This document shows positions 36,451-46,971 of a DNA stretch of 64,000 nt, piece after piece. Position 1 is the first letter of the stretch, and each line of letters starts with the position of its first letter. The notes below the pieces were generated by a model. It was not told where the DNA came from. It did not search any database and saw only the letters and a list, made by a program, of their open reading frames with translations. This DNA comes from Paraburkholderia sp. C35 (GTDB lineage: Bacteria > Pseudomonadota > Gammaproteobacteria > Burkholderiales > Burkholderiaceae): contig NZ_QBUY01000005.1 in assembly GCF_003121405.1 (NCBI RefSeq), positions 1-64,000 on the forward strand, in the 5' to 3' direction. Both the position numbers and the translations under genes were made by a program.

Positions 36451-36483
36451 GAATAAAAGAAGGCCTGCGGCGCTGCGCAGGCC
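36451..36483 (-). terminator. Intrinsic terminator, minus strand
   Basis: GGCCTGCG (36462-36469) pairs with CGCAGGCC (36476-36483) around a 6-base loop. Read on the minus strand the stem is followed by TTCTTTTATT. It lies upstream of the TraB/GumN gene on that strand, yet no minus-strand gene precedes it, so it may insulate that gene or be left from a lost one. The rest of 36361-36712 holds no supported gene and is AT-rich near 36590-36660. Confidence 0.7.
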
Positions 36484-36712
36484 CGGGCAGCGGGGTCGTT
36501 TGTACGACTCTCGCGCTGCGTTCGCTTCACGCCGCCCGGTTTTCATGTTTGACTCGCTGTTAGTCGGCGCGATCCCTCGGAACACAAACATGCTACAAAA
36601 TTACATCAATTGTCGCAATATAGGGAATCACGCTATCAAGTTTGTTTCCAATGTGCCGTAGCCGGTCGCTTCGACGCGCCTATACTGCTGGACACCAGGA
36701 CCAACACGGGAC

Positions 36713-37228
36713 ATGACCTTGACCAAAGCGTTCGCCGTGCCCATGCCGAGCAACAGCGTGCTCGCGCCGCTTTACGCTGGCGCAGACCTTCTGGATGCTT
36801 TTGCAATTCGACTGCCGGCGGGAGCCGGAGATGATCTTGAAGCGTTGGCGCGCGCCGCGTTCGAGCGGCAGGCGTGGTGGATTCGTGCACTCACGTGTAT
36901 CCGCGACGTGGTGATGGTGACAGTCGGCGTCAAATCGTCTCGTGCGGTCGGTTTGTCTGCAGCGGCGCATGGGCCGGTTATCGGCTTTTTACCGCTGCTG
37001 TCGAAGAGCGCGACAGAGTTGGTAGTGGGCGCCGATGACCGGCATCTCGACTTCCGCGCTATCATCCAGCTTCGCGCGAGTGCGGAAAATGGGCGCGAAC
37101 TGCTCGCGGGTACGGTGGTGCATTGCCACAACAGGCTGGGACGAATTTACCTTGCTGCAATTGCGCCATTTCATCGCGTGATCGTGCGGGCAAATCTGGA
37201 ACGGGCGGTAAGAGCGATAAGGATCTAA
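36713..37228 (+). CDS. DUF2867 family protein
   Basis: 171 residues. It matches the DUF2867 pattern as I know it: an N-terminal segment with hydrophobic AGADLLDAF, a central [24 protein letters not shown] block and a conserved His-Arg-x-Ile (FHRVIV) near the C-terminus. Function is unknown to me. There is no signal peptide. It is followed after 30 bases by the lipocalin-like gene and may be co-transcribed with it. Confidence 0.8.
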   Translation: MTLTKAFAVPMPSNSVLAPLYAGADLLDAFAIRLPAGAGDDLEALARAAFERQAWWIRALTCIRDVVMVTVGVKSSRAVGLSAAAHGPVIGFLPLLSKSATELVVGADDRHLDFRAIIQLRASAENGRELLAGTVVHCHNRLGRIYLAAIAPFHRVIVRANLERAVRAIRI

Positions 37229-37258
37229 CTGGGTTTTGGCGATGCTATGGGAGGAGAT

Positions 37259-37684
37259 ATGACTGAGCGTGAAACGGGACTCCACGGCTCCTGGCAGCTG
37301 ATTTCTTTTAATACTGAACTGAAAGATTCAAACGCACGTACTCAACCTTGGGGCGCCAATCCGAACGGGTATCTTATCTTCTCCCCCGATGGGCGAATGA
37401 TGGTACTCGTTACAGCACAAGCACGGGAACCAGGGATCACAGATGAGAAGGCGGCAGCACTCTTCCGCACTCTGATGGCCTATACAGGACAATGTCGGAT
37501 AGAGAAGGATAGGTTCATTACAAAGATTGATTCTTGCTGGAATGAAGCGTGGAATGGCAGTGAGCAGGAACGCTTCTACAAGCTTGATGGAGATGTGCTC
37601 GAGGTCAGTACGGCATGGATGCCGAATCCGCTAGTGCCAGGAAATCCGGTGGGAAGGGGCATTCTCAGATTCAGACGTGAGTGA
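37259..37684 (+). CDS. Lipocalin-like domain protein
   Basis: About 141 residues. The GSWQLISFNTE start and the NPNGYLIFSPDGRMMVLV strand pair match the bacterial lipocalin-like domain (PF13924 type), which binds small hydrophobic ligands. GGAGG at 37250-37254 sits 4 bases before ATG 37259; ATG 37247 in the same frame lies just inside the ribosome site and is less likely. There is no signal peptide. It may be co-transcribed with the DUF2867 gene. Confidence 0.85.
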   Translation: MTERETGLHGSWQLISFNTELKDSNARTQPWGANPNGYLIFSPDGRMMVLVTAQAREPGITDEKAAALFRTLMAYTGQCRIEKDRFITKIDSCWNEAWNGSEQERFYKLDGDVLEVSTAWMPNPLVPGNPVGRGILRFRRE

Positions 37685-38047
37685 TTTCGCAACATCGGCT
37701 TGTCGATGGAACTGGCAATCAGGTTAGCCGGCTTTGGTCGAGCAGATTGCGTTAGTCCATCGTCGACGCAAAAGATCGTCGTCGTTATGGTGTTGCGTCT
37801 GCCGGGCCTGAAAGCTCACGGGCGCCGGAAACACGGGATCGCATCAACGATTGATACTATCCCGTCGAACCTACACCAAATTTTGCGCCGCACACAAAAT
37901 CTGAGCAAAAAGTATTGAACTGCTGATCCGTTTTGGCGTGGATCGCGTGTTTCGCGGGTGTTAACTTAGCCACCGTATTCACGGGTGTGTTGAAGCCGGC
38001 CCGAGGATAACAACGCGATCGACACAAAAATCCTTCAGGAGACAGCA
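37685..38047. other. Promoter region of polyol operon, 363 bases
   Basis: A short plus-strand ORF at 37700-37918 has no family resemblance and is probably chance. The 3' end holds the AGGAG ribosome site of the binding-protein gene. Palindromic operators for the AraC regulator were not recognised by eye. Confidence 0.45.
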
Positions 38048-39316
38048 GTGAACATCCGCTATTCAGCAGCGTGTGCCCTCATCGGCGCGGCTTTGCCTCT
38101 CTCGGCGTTTGCGCAATCGTGCAACGTCCCCGTTCTCAAGGTACTGGCGCAGAAAAGTCTGGGCCTGACCGTCATGGAAAAGTCCCTCGCGGATTATCAG
38201 AAGCGCACGGGCACCAAGGTTGAAATCAGCTATTTCGGCGAAAACGACCGACGTGCCAAGTCGCGTCTCGATGCATCGACGGGTGCTGGCTCGTATCAGG
38301 TGTATTACGTCGATGAAGCGAACGTTGCCGAGTTCGCGTCGGCTGGCTGGATCGTTCCGCTGCTCAAGTACTACCCGAAAGACGCCGACTACAACGACTT
38401 CCTCCCGGGCCGCCGCGACGTTGCAAGCTATAAGGGTGTCGCGTACTTTGCGCCGCTGATCGGCGGATCGGACTTCCTGTTCTATCGCCGCGATGTACTC
38501 GAAAAAGCGCACATGCCGGTGCCGCGCACGCTCGATGAACTCGTCGCCGACATCAAGAAGCTGAACTCGCCACCCAACATGTACGGCTGGGTCGCGCGCG
38601 GACAGCGCGGCTCGGGCATGAACGTGTGGCGTTGGGCGCCGTTCATGCTCGCAGAGGGCGGCACGTGGACCGACAAGAACCAGCAGGCGGCATTCAATTC
38701 GCCCGCGGCAGTGAAGGCAACGCAACTCTACGCGGACCTCTTCAAATACGCGCCGCCGGGCGCCGCGACTTACGACTGGAGTAATGCACTCGAAGCATTC
38801 CGCTCCGGCAAGGTCGCGTTCATGATTGAATCGACGCCGTTCGCGGACTGGATGGAAGACCCCACGAAATCCAGCGTCGCGGACAAGGTCGGCTATACGA
38901 AACCGCCGTCACCGCTGCCTTCGGCAGCCTACGGTCACGGCCTCGCGATTTCGTCGGTCGGTGCCAAGGATGAATGCACGCGCCAGGCGGCGGGTAACTT
39001 CATTGCGTTTGCGACCAGCAAGGAACAGGAGCAGGCACGTCTGCGCGAGAACGTATTCAGCGACTACAACCGCACAAGTACCGTGCAGAGCGACTACTTC
39101 CAGAAGCACGTGAAGCCGCAGATCCTGGCCGGTCTGAAGGACACGACGCCGGTTTCGAAGGTCACGTTCTGGCCGAGCGCGCAATGGCCCGATATCGGCG
39201 ACAACCTCGGCGTCGCGCTCGAAGAAGTCTTCACGGGCACGCAAAAGGATGTGCCCGGCGCACTGAACGACGCCGCGCAATATGCGCAGGACGCAATGGA
39301 GCACGCACGCAAGTAA
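38048..39316 (+). CDS. Polyol/sugar ABC transporter substrate-binding protein
   Basis: 422 residues, GTG start with AGGAG 6 bases upstream. A Sec signal peptide ends AFAQ (cleavage after SAFA), then a MalE-type binding fold. It binds a sugar or sugar alcohol in the periplasm for the two permeases (39416, 40282) and the ATPase (42144). The dehydrogenase and xylulokinase in the same operon point to xylitol, D-arabitol, sorbitol or mannitol as substrate. It heads the operon. Confidence 0.92.
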   Translation: MNIRYSAACALIGAALPLSAFAQSCNVPVLKVLAQKSLGLTVMEKSLADYQKRTGTKVEISYFGENDRRAKSRLDASTGAGSYQVYYVDEANVAEFASAGWIVPLLKYYPKDADYNDFLPGRRDVASYKGVAYFAPLIGGSDFLFYRRDVLEKAHMPVPRTLDELVADIKKLNSPPNMYGWVARGQRGSGMNVWRWAPFMLAEGGTWTDKNQQAAFNSPAAVKATQLYADLFKYAPPGAATYDWSNALEAFRSGKVAFMIESTPFADWMEDPTKSSVADKVGYTKPPSPLPSAAYGHGLAISSVGAKDECTRQAAGNFIAFATSKEQEQARLRENVFSDYNRTSTVQSDYFQKHVKPQILAGLKDTTPVSKVTFWPSAQWPDIGDNLGVALEEVFTGTQKDVPGALNDAAQYAQDAMEHARK

Positions 39317-39415
39317 GCGCGTGCGCAGGTGAGGGCAGAGTGTCGTCTCTGCCCGCTTCAATCTGTTCCGGAAGGCGGTATCGCCTTTCAGCTTCATTGG
39401 CCGTCGAGGTGTCGT

Positions 39416-40294
39416 ATGTTCAATCGCGGAAAGACCAGTCTTCCGTTTGTTTTTCTCGTCCCGCCATTGGTCGTGATGGCGGTGCTGGGTCTCGTGCCCA
39501 CTATTGCTGCAATCAATCTTGCACTCAGAAATCGCGTGCTGCGCTATTCGGATAGCGAGTACGTGTGGTTTCGCAATTTCGCGCGTCTGTTTTCCGATCG
39601 TCGCTTTGTCAATTCGATTGAAGTGTCGGCGAGCTGGGAAATCGTGACGGTAGTCGGCGCGGTGGCGGTGGGCATTGTGATTGCGATCTACCTGTTCGAA
39701 CACGTTCATGGCCGCATGCGCAATGCGATCAGCGTATTGCTGATTACGCCCGTATTGCTGCCGCGTGTATCGGCGGCGTTTATCTGGAAGTTTATGTACT
39801 CGCCGCTGACGGGCATCCTTAGCTGGATGCTTGGACTCGTCGGCATACAGGACACTGCGTTTCTGTCCGATCCCAGTCTCGCGCTCTACGCAGTCGCGCT
39901 CGTCGATATCTGGCAGTGGGGCCTGTTCTTCTCCGTCGTCGTGCTGAAGCTGCTGGAGACCTTGCCGCCTGAGCCGCTCGAAGCCGCGCGTCTCGACTAT
40001 GCGAAGACGTGGCAGGTCTATGCGTATATCGCGCTGCCGATGCTCAAGGCGCCCATCATGAGTCTCGTGTTCATCAAGATGGTCGAGTCGCTGCGTTCGT
40101 TCGATCTGATCTACGTGATGACCAAAGGCGGACCAGGTGTATCGACGGAAACGCTCGACATGTACGCGTATTCGCAAGGTATCGGCTTGTCGGGCAAGGT
40201 GTCGTATGCATCGAGTATGGCCGTGCTGATGATGGTGGCGACCACGCTGATTTTCACTTTTATCTGGAAACGGGTGAACAAATGGGAAGACTGA
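39416..40294 (+). CDS. ABC transporter permease, MalF/UgpA type
   Basis: 292 residues with six predicted membrane segments and the EAA loop: EPLEAARLDYAKTWQVYAYIALP, residues about 183-205 (abbreviated). ATG 39416 is used, with GAGGT 5 bases upstream. It forms the channel with the second permease, whose gene overlaps its last 13 bases. It is in the inner membrane and imports the ligand of the protein at 38048. Confidence 0.93.
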   Translation: MFNRGKTSLPFVFLVPPLVVMAVLGLVPTIAAINLALRNRVLRYSDSEYVWFRNFARLFSDRRFVNSIEVSASWEIVTVVGAVAVGIVIAIYLFEHVHGRMRNAISVLLITPVLLPRVSAAFIWKFMYSPLTGILSWMLGLVGIQDTAFLSDPSLALYAVALVDIWQWGLFFSVVVLKLLETLPPEPLEAARLDYAKTWQVYAYIALPMLKAPIMSLVFIKMVESLRSFDLIYVMTKGGPGVSTETLDMYAYSQGIGLSGKVSYASSMAVLMMVATTLIFTFIWKRVNKWED

Positions 40295-41094
40295 TCCCGC
40301 GTAGCACGGTTCTCCTGTTTGGTATTGCGCTGGCGCTGATCGCCGTATTTCCGGTGTTCTGGGCAGTACTCAATTCACTCAAAAACCTGCTCGATATCGT
40401 CACGCCGACACCGCGCTTTTTCTTCAGCCCGATACTCGATAACTACCGGCAGGTGATTTCGAGCCCTGAAGTTCTGATCGCGCTTGGCAACAGTTCGGTG
40501 ATCGTCGGTACGGCTGTTCTGCTGGGCACGCTGCTCGGCGTGCCGGCTGCCTATGTGATTGCGCGTTATCACGTGCCGGGCAAGCGCGATATCCAGTTCT
40601 TTCTGCTGTCGCTGCGCTTTCTGCCGCCCGTGGCGGTGGCCATTCCGCTGATTGCGATCTGGGTCGATCTCGGGCTGTACGACACGCGCTTCTCGATGAT
40701 CGTCACGTATCTGCTGACGACGCTTTCGACCATCACATGGCTGTCGATTCCCGTGTTCCAGCGCGTACCGCGCGAGATCGAGGAAGCGGCCACGCTCGAC
40801 GGCTGCGGCCCGTACGAAGTGTTCTGGCGCGTCGCCTTGCCGACCTGCGCGAGCACGTTGATGGGCGGGATCATTTTCAGCTTCGTGCTGGTATGGAACG
40901 AACTGATGATCGGCCTCGCGCTGACCTCGTCGCACAGCGCAACGCTGCCCGTCGTCGCGTCCGCATTTACGTCGTTGGGACAGGAAGTGCCGTGGGGTGT
41001 GATCAACGCGTCGACGGTGCTGCTGGCACTGCCGCCGATTATCTTCGTGGGCGCGCTGAGCCGCCTGCTGAATTCGATGCTCAAAGGAAAGTAA
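40282..41094 (+). CDS. ABC transporter permease, MalG/UgpE type
   Basis: 270 residues, six membrane segments and the EAA motif [19 protein letters not shown] near residue 180. ATG 40282 overlaps the end of the first permease by 13 bases, indicating coupled translation. It completes the permease heterodimer of the polyol importer. Confidence 0.93.
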   Translation: MGRLIPRSTVLLFGIALALIAVFPVFWAVLNSLKNLLDIVTPTPRFFFSPILDNYRQVISSPEVLIALGNSSVIVGTAVLLGTLLGVPAAYVIARYHVPGKRDIQFFLLSLRFLPPVAVAIPLIAIWVDLGLYDTRFSMIVTYLLTTLSTITWLSIPVFQRVPREIEEAATLDGCGPYEVFWRVALPTCASTLMGGIIFSFVLVWNELMIGLALTSSHSATLPVVASAFTSLGQEVPWGVINASTVLLALPPIIFVGALSRLLNSMLKGK

Positions 41095-41104
41095 GGAGAC
41101 TGTA

Positions 41105-42139
41105 GTGAAGGCACTTGTACTGGAAGCCACCCGCAAACTGAGCCTGCGTGACATCGAACTGTCGCAGGCCGTCGGTCCGCGCGACGTCAAGATCCAGATC
41201 CACACGGTAGGCGTGTGCGGCAGCGACGTTCACTACTACACGCATGGACGCATCGGTCCGTTCAAGGTCGAAGAGCCGATGGTGCTCGGACACGAAGCAT
41301 CGGGCACGATCGTCGAAATCGGCGCAGACGTCACGCACCTGAAAGTGGGCGACCGCGTGTGCATGGAACCCGGCATTCCGCAATTCGATTCGCCCGCGAC
41401 GATGCGCGGCATGTATAACCTCGATCCCGCCGTGCGCTTCTGGGCGACGCCGCCCATTCACGGTTGCCTGACGCCGTTCGTCGTGCATCCCGCCGCGTTC
41501 ACGTTCCGACTGCCGGACAACGTGTCGTTTGCGGAAGGTGCGATTGTCGAGCCGTTGTCGATTGGTTTGCAGGCCGCAAAAAAGGCAGCGATGAAGCCGG
41601 GTGACGTGGCCGTGGTCATCGGCGCGGGCACGATTGGCGCGATGACGGCGCTTGCGGCACTCGCAGGCGGCGCATCGCGCGTCATTCTCGCGGACGTGGT
41701 GGGCGCGAAGCTGAAGCATTTCGCCGACAACCCGGCTGTCACGACAGTCAACGTCACCGAGCAGTCGCTGGCCGATGTGGTCGCGGACGTGACGCAAGGC
41801 TGGGGCGCCGACGTCGTATTCGAAGCATCGGGCAATGCCAGGGTCTTCGACACGCTGCTCGATCACGCATGCCCAGGTGGCTGCGTGGTGCTCGTCGGCA
41901 TGCCGCCGGGACCGGTCGCGCTCGACGTGGTCGCGATGCAGGCGAAGGAATTGCGCTTCGAATCGGTGTTCCGTTACGCCAATATCTTTCCGCGTGCGCT
42001 GGCGCTGATCAGTTCGGGGATGATCGACGTGAAGCCGTTCATCTCGCGCAAGTTCGCCTTTTCTGAAGGCGTGAAGGCGTTCGAAGAAGCAGCGGCCGGT
42101 CATCCGGAAGACGTCAAAATCCAGATCGAAATGGACTAA
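41105..42139 (+). CDS. Zinc-dependent polyol (xylitol/sorbitol-type) dehydrogenase
   Basis: 344 residues of the medium-chain dehydrogenase family. Catalytic zinc ligands are Cys38 (VCGSD) and His63-Glu64 (GHEASG), and the cofactor motif is GAGTIGAM. The four-Cys structural zinc lobe of classical sorbitol dehydrogenases is absent: the region reads [18 protein letters not shown] instead. Such Cys-poor forms occur among bacterial xylitol dehydrogenases. It oxidises a polyol to a ketose (xylitol or D-arabitol to D-xylulose) using NAD. It is downstream of the permeases by 10 bases, and its product would feed the downstream xylulokinase. Confidence 0.88.
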   Translation: MKALVLEATRKLSLRDIELSQAVGPRDVKIQIHTVGVCGSDVHYYTHGRIGPFKVEEPMVLGHEASGTIVEIGADVTHLKVGDRVCMEPGIPQFDSPATMRGMYNLDPAVRFWATPPIHGCLTPFVVHPAAFTFRLPDNVSFAEGAIVEPLSIGLQAAKKAAMKPGDVAVVIGAGTIGAMTALAALAGGASRVILADVVGAKLKHFADNPAVTTVNVTEQSLADVVADVTQGWGADVVFEASGNARVFDTLLDHACPGGCVVLVGMPPGPVALDVVAMQAKELRFESVFRYANIFPRALALISSGMIDVKPFISRKFAFSEGVKAFEEAAAGHPEDVKIQIEMD

Positions 42140-42143
42140 AGCC

Positions 42144-43304
<1,161 letters not shown>

Positions 43305-43361
43305 CGCGCATAGCCGGCAACGCAGAAGAAACCGGATAAACCGGTAAGAAGGAGACAACGA

Positions 43362-44255
43362 ATGAGTCCAGATCTGGAACTGGTGCACACCCGGCAGGAT
43401 GAATCCTTCCGGGCATGGGTCCACGACTATCCGCATAGCGTGGCGAAATGGCATTTTCATCCCGAGTACGAAGTGCACGTCATTCGTGCTTCGACGGGCA
43501 AGTTCTTCGTGGGCGATTTCATTGGCGACTTCGAACCGGGCAATCTGGTTCTCACCGGCCCGAACCTGCCGCACAACTGGATCAGCGACGAAGGCGCCGA
43601 CGCCGATGTGCCGTCGCGCGACTTGGTGCTGCAGTTCTCGCGTGAAGCGGTCGAGCGCATGGTGGCCGCATTCGCCGAATTGAGCCCCGTGCTGGCGATG
43701 CTGGATCAGGCATCGCGCGGACTTCAGTTTCCCGATTCGCTTGGGCGGTCCATTACGCCATTCATGCAGGATCTGTCGGCGGCGCATGGCGCGCGCCGGG
43801 TTGCGTTGCTCATGAGCGTGCTCGAACAGCTTGTCGGTTGCACGGACAGAAGGCTGCTCGCGGGGCCGTCGTATGACGTGAACGCGCAGCGGTATATGTC
43901 GTCGACGATCAATCAGGTGCTGTCGTATATCCAGCAGAACCTTTCTGGCAACCTGCGCGAGACAGATGTCGCGGCGCTTTCCAGCATGAGCGTCAGCAGC
44001 TTCACGCGTTACTTCAAGCGCCACACCGGCTGCACGTTCGTTCAGTATCAGAACCGGCTCAGGCTCAATGAGGCTTGCGAACTGCTGATGTGCACGGACC
44101 TCAGCGTGACGGACGTCTGCTATCGCGTCGGTTTCAACAACGTATCGAATTTCAATCGGCAGTTTCTCGCGCAGAAGGGCATGCCGCCGTCGCGATTCCG
44201 CGCGCTGCATCGGCTCAACGAGGTTTCGCGTCCGGAACATCGCGCGGCAGCGTGA
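43362..44255 (+). CDS. AraC family regulator of polyol operon
   Basis: 297 residues. The N-terminal cupin-type sensor (WHFHPEYEVHVI, a His-x-His-x(3)-Glu pattern) is followed by a C-terminal double helix-turn-helix (VAALSSMSVSSFTRYFKRHTG and DVCYRVGFNNVSNFNRQF). A strong AAGGAG ribosome site lies before ATG 43362. It lies within the operon between the ATPase and kinase genes, so it probably activates the operon in response to a polyol or pentose. Confidence 0.92.
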   Translation: MSPDLELVHTRQDESFRAWVHDYPHSVAKWHFHPEYEVHVIRASTGKFFVGDFIGDFEPGNLVLTGPNLPHNWISDEGADADVPSRDLVLQFSREAVERMVAAFAELSPVLAMLDQASRGLQFPDSLGRSITPFMQDLSAAHGARRVALLMSVLEQLVGCTDRRLLAGPSYDVNAQRYMSSTINQVLSYIQQNLSGNLRETDVAALSSMSVSSFTRYFKRHTGCTFVQYQNRLRLNEACELLMCTDLSVTDVCYRVGFNNVSNFNRQFLAQKGMPPSRFRALHRLNEVSRPEHRAAA

Positions 44256-44286
44256 TGTCGCGCCACATAACCAGAGGAATCAGATC

Positions 44287-45747
44287 TTGAGTTTTCTTGG
44301 AATCGACCTGGGTACTTCCGAGGTCAAGGTTGTGCTTACCGACGACGAATCGAATGTCGTGGCTACGGCGGGTGTCCGCTTGCGTGTGGAGAATCCGCAT
44401 CCGCATTGGTCGGAGCAGAGTCCGCAGGCGTGGTGGAATGCGACGCTCGACGCCATCGGCAGCATCCGGGCCGAGCATGCGCCCGAGTTTGCTGCGTTGA
44501 GCGGCATTGGCCTGTCAGGGCAGATGCATGGAGCCACGCTGCTGGATCGCAGCGGTAACGTGCTGCGGCCCGCCATTCTGTGGAACGACACCCGCGCGTA
44601 TGCCGAGTGTGTCGAACTGGAAGCGCTGGTCCCTGATTCGCGCACCATCACCGGCAATCTTGCGATGCCCTGATTTACGGCACCGAAGCTCTTGTGGCTG
44701 TCGAAGTATGAGCCGGCCGTCTATCGCTCCGTTCATAAGGTTCTGCTGCCGAAGGACTACGTTGCGTGGAAGTTGACGGGCGAGTTCGTGTCGGACATGT
44801 CCGATGCGTCGGGCACGCTGTGGCTCGATGTCGCGCGACGTGACTGGTCGGACAGAATGCTCTCCGCAACGGGGTTGTCGCGGGACAACATGCCGAGGCT
44901 CGTGGAAGGCAGTGAGCCTGGCGGGCAACTGCGCGATGAACTGCGCCGCGAGTGGGGTGTGTCGGGTTCCGTCGTCGTGTGTGGCGGAGCGGGCGATAAC
45001 GCGGCGAGTGCAGTCGGGATCGGCGTTGTGAATCCGGGCGATGCGTTTCTGTCGCTGGGAACATCGGGCGTATTGTTCGCCAGTACCGCGCGATATGCGC
45101 CCAATCCCGGCGAAGCCGTGCATGCGTTCTGTCACTGCCTGCCTGAGCAATGGCATCAGATGAGCGTGATCCTCTCGGCGGCGGCCAGTCTGGAATGGCT
45201 GTCTGCGTTGTTGAAGACGGATGTATCCGAACTCGTCGGCATCGCGCCGCAAGGCCGCGACGGCAATCCGCCGATATTCCTTCCGTACCTGAATGGCGAA
45301 CGCACGCCTCATAACGATGCATCCGCAAAAGGCGTGTTCTTCGGCATGACGGGATCGCATCGCGCCGAGCATCTGGCGTATAGCGTGATGGAAGGCGTTG
45401 CGTTCGCGATGGCGGATGGTTATGCCGCGTTGCGTGGCGCCGGCACGGAGTTGCAGGGCGCATCGTTTGTCGGTGGTGGTTCGAGAAGCGCGTTCTGGGG
45501 AAGCCTGTGCGCGACAGCGCTGGGTTTCCCGCTGCATCTGCATGAAGGCAGCAACATTGGCGCGGCGCTTGGTGCGGCGCGGCTGGCGCGGTTGGCTCAC
45601 GGGAAAGAGGATGTTTCCGCCGTCTGCTCGATGCCGCCGGTTCTGGACACGTTTGAACCTCAGTCCGATTGGCAGGCGAGTAATCAGGAGCGGTATGGTC
45701 GTTATCGGCGGTTGTACACGAGCTTGAAAGCGGAATTCCAGGCTTGA
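44287..45747 (+). pseudogene. xylB: Xylulokinase gene interrupted by in-frame TGA
   Basis: The FGGY kinase begins with TTG 44287 (MSFLGIDLGTSEVKV) and reads normally to NLAMP, then TGA at 44671-44673, and resumes in the same frame as FTAPKLLWLSKYEP to 45747. In the family, the NLAMPGFTAPK block has Gly at the stop position, so GGA to TGA (one base change) explains it. The rest (about 358 codons, including DMSDASGTLWLD, LSLGTSG and GGGSR) is intact. As read, only 128 residues would be made, or a second part after restart. The product would phosphorylate D-xylulose to D-xylulose-5-phosphate. Confidence 0.9.
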
Positions 45748-45752
45748 TGAGC

Positions 45753-45788
45753 GAAGATGTCGGCGTCCGGTCGGTCGCCGACATCTTC
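45753..45788. terminator. Hairpin between convergent genes
   Basis: A perfect 13-base stem, GAAGATGTCGGCG (45753-45765) with CGCCGACATCTTC (45776-45788), and a 10-base loop. It separates the kinase gene from the convergent asparaginase gene. No T-tract follows either side, so it is a stem-loop terminator candidate or RNA-stabilising structure. Confidence 0.6.
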
Positions 45789-45807
45789 ACGCAGAAAAGA
45801 GCGCGTC

Positions 45808-46800
45808 TTAATACCGCTCGAACACCGCTTGCAATGCATTCCTGTCCGCAACCTGTGTGAGCGCAAGCATAAGAAGTAGCCGCGCTTTCTGCGGAATCTG
45901 ATCATCGACGGTGAGCCAGCCGTATTCGTCGTCGGGTTGTGCGCCATTGCGCAACACGATGCCATGTCCCGTCCGTGACGCGCGCACCACTAACACGCCG
46001 CGCCTCGCCGCGTCTCGCAACGGCCCGAGCAAATGACTCGCGATGTTGCCGTTGCCTGTGCCCGCAAAGATCAGCCCGCGAGCGTTCGCGGCAATCGCTT
46101 CAATCGCATCGGCTTCCAGTGCGCCGTATCCAAAGACAATATCGACCTTGGGCAAATTCGCCAGCCCGTCGGGCGACCACGGCGTATCGAGCGTATGCGC
46201 GCGGGCCGGACGGCGATAGTAATGCGGCACGCCTTCGATCACCCAGCCAAGCGGACCATATGGCGAACTGAACGCATCGAGCTTGAAGCTGTTGCTCTTG
46301 ACGACGTCACGCGCGGTGTGGATTTCGCTGTTGGCAACAACCAGCGTCCCGATGCCGCGTGATGAGGGATGCGCCGCCACCGCAATCGCATCGTAGAGGT
46401 TGAGCGGCGCATCGGAACTCATCGCCGATGGCGGCCGCATCGATCCCACTACGACCACGGGCTTTACGCTCTTGAGCGTGAGATGCAGAAAATACGCAGT
46501 CTCCTCGATCGTGTCGGTCCCGTGCGTGATCACGACGCCATCGACATCCTGCCGCGCCAGCGCATCGGCGGCGCGCTTGCCGATTGCGAGCAGATGCTCG
46601 CTGTTGAAGTTCTCGGAGCCGGTTTGCAATAGCTGCTCCGAGCGCAGGCTGGCGAGTGCGCTTGCCTGAGGAAGCGTGTCGAGAATCTCGTCGATGCCGA
46701 GCACCGAGCACAGATAAGCTGACGTGTTGATAGCGGCTTTGCCCTGGCCGGCAATGGTGCCACCAGTGCCGATCACCAGGATATTAGGCTTTTCGGTCAT
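45808..46800 (-). CDS. L-asparaginase
   Basis: 330 residues. Both active-site blocks are present: TGGTIAG (about residues 12-18) and ITHGTDTIEETAYFL, plus a Lys/Ser region GSMRPPSAMSSD. It hydrolyses asparagine (and perhaps glutamine) to aspartate and ammonia. ATG 46800 is used because homology begins at once; a longer in-frame extension to 46905 lacks a credible signal peptide. Without a signal the enzyme would be cytoplasmic. It is convergent with the polyol operon and has no operon partner. Confidence 0.92.
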   Translation of the reverse strand: MTEKPNILVIGTGGTIAGQGKAAINTSAYLCSVLGIDEILDTLPQASALASLRSEQLLQTGSENFNSEHLLAIGKRAADALARQDVDGVVITHGTDTIEETAYFLHLTLKSVKPVVVVGSMRPPSAMSSDAPLNLYDAIAVAAHPSSRGIGTLVVANSEIHTARDVVKSNSFKLDAFSSPYGPLGWVIEGVPHYYRRPARAHTLDTPWSPDGLANLPKVDIVFGYGALEADAIEAIAANARGLIFAGTGNGNIASHLLGPLRDAARRGVLVVRASRTGHGIVLRNGAQPDDEYGWLTVDDQIPQKARLLLMLALTQVADRNALQAVFERY

Positions 46801-46971
46801 GCGGGTTCGTTCTGATTGGAAGAAAGGCGCCGCGCAAACACGGCTCACCCGATGACCCGACTGTAGTGCGGCGGTAAGCAGAGGAATTGCACCGATCTGC
46901 CGCAAAGTAGAAGAAACGCGACAGACGTGCAGGAGCAGCGATGCGTAAGCCCGATTGCAGGTCCAGCGCGC

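Noticed and set aside
37700..37918. 72-codon ORF before the polyol operon
   Set aside because: No ribosome site, no family resemblance; probably chance in a promoter region.
44671..44673. TGA read as selenocysteine in xylulokinase
   Set aside because: Family position is Gly, no selenocysteine insertion hairpin is evident and the kinase family does not use it.
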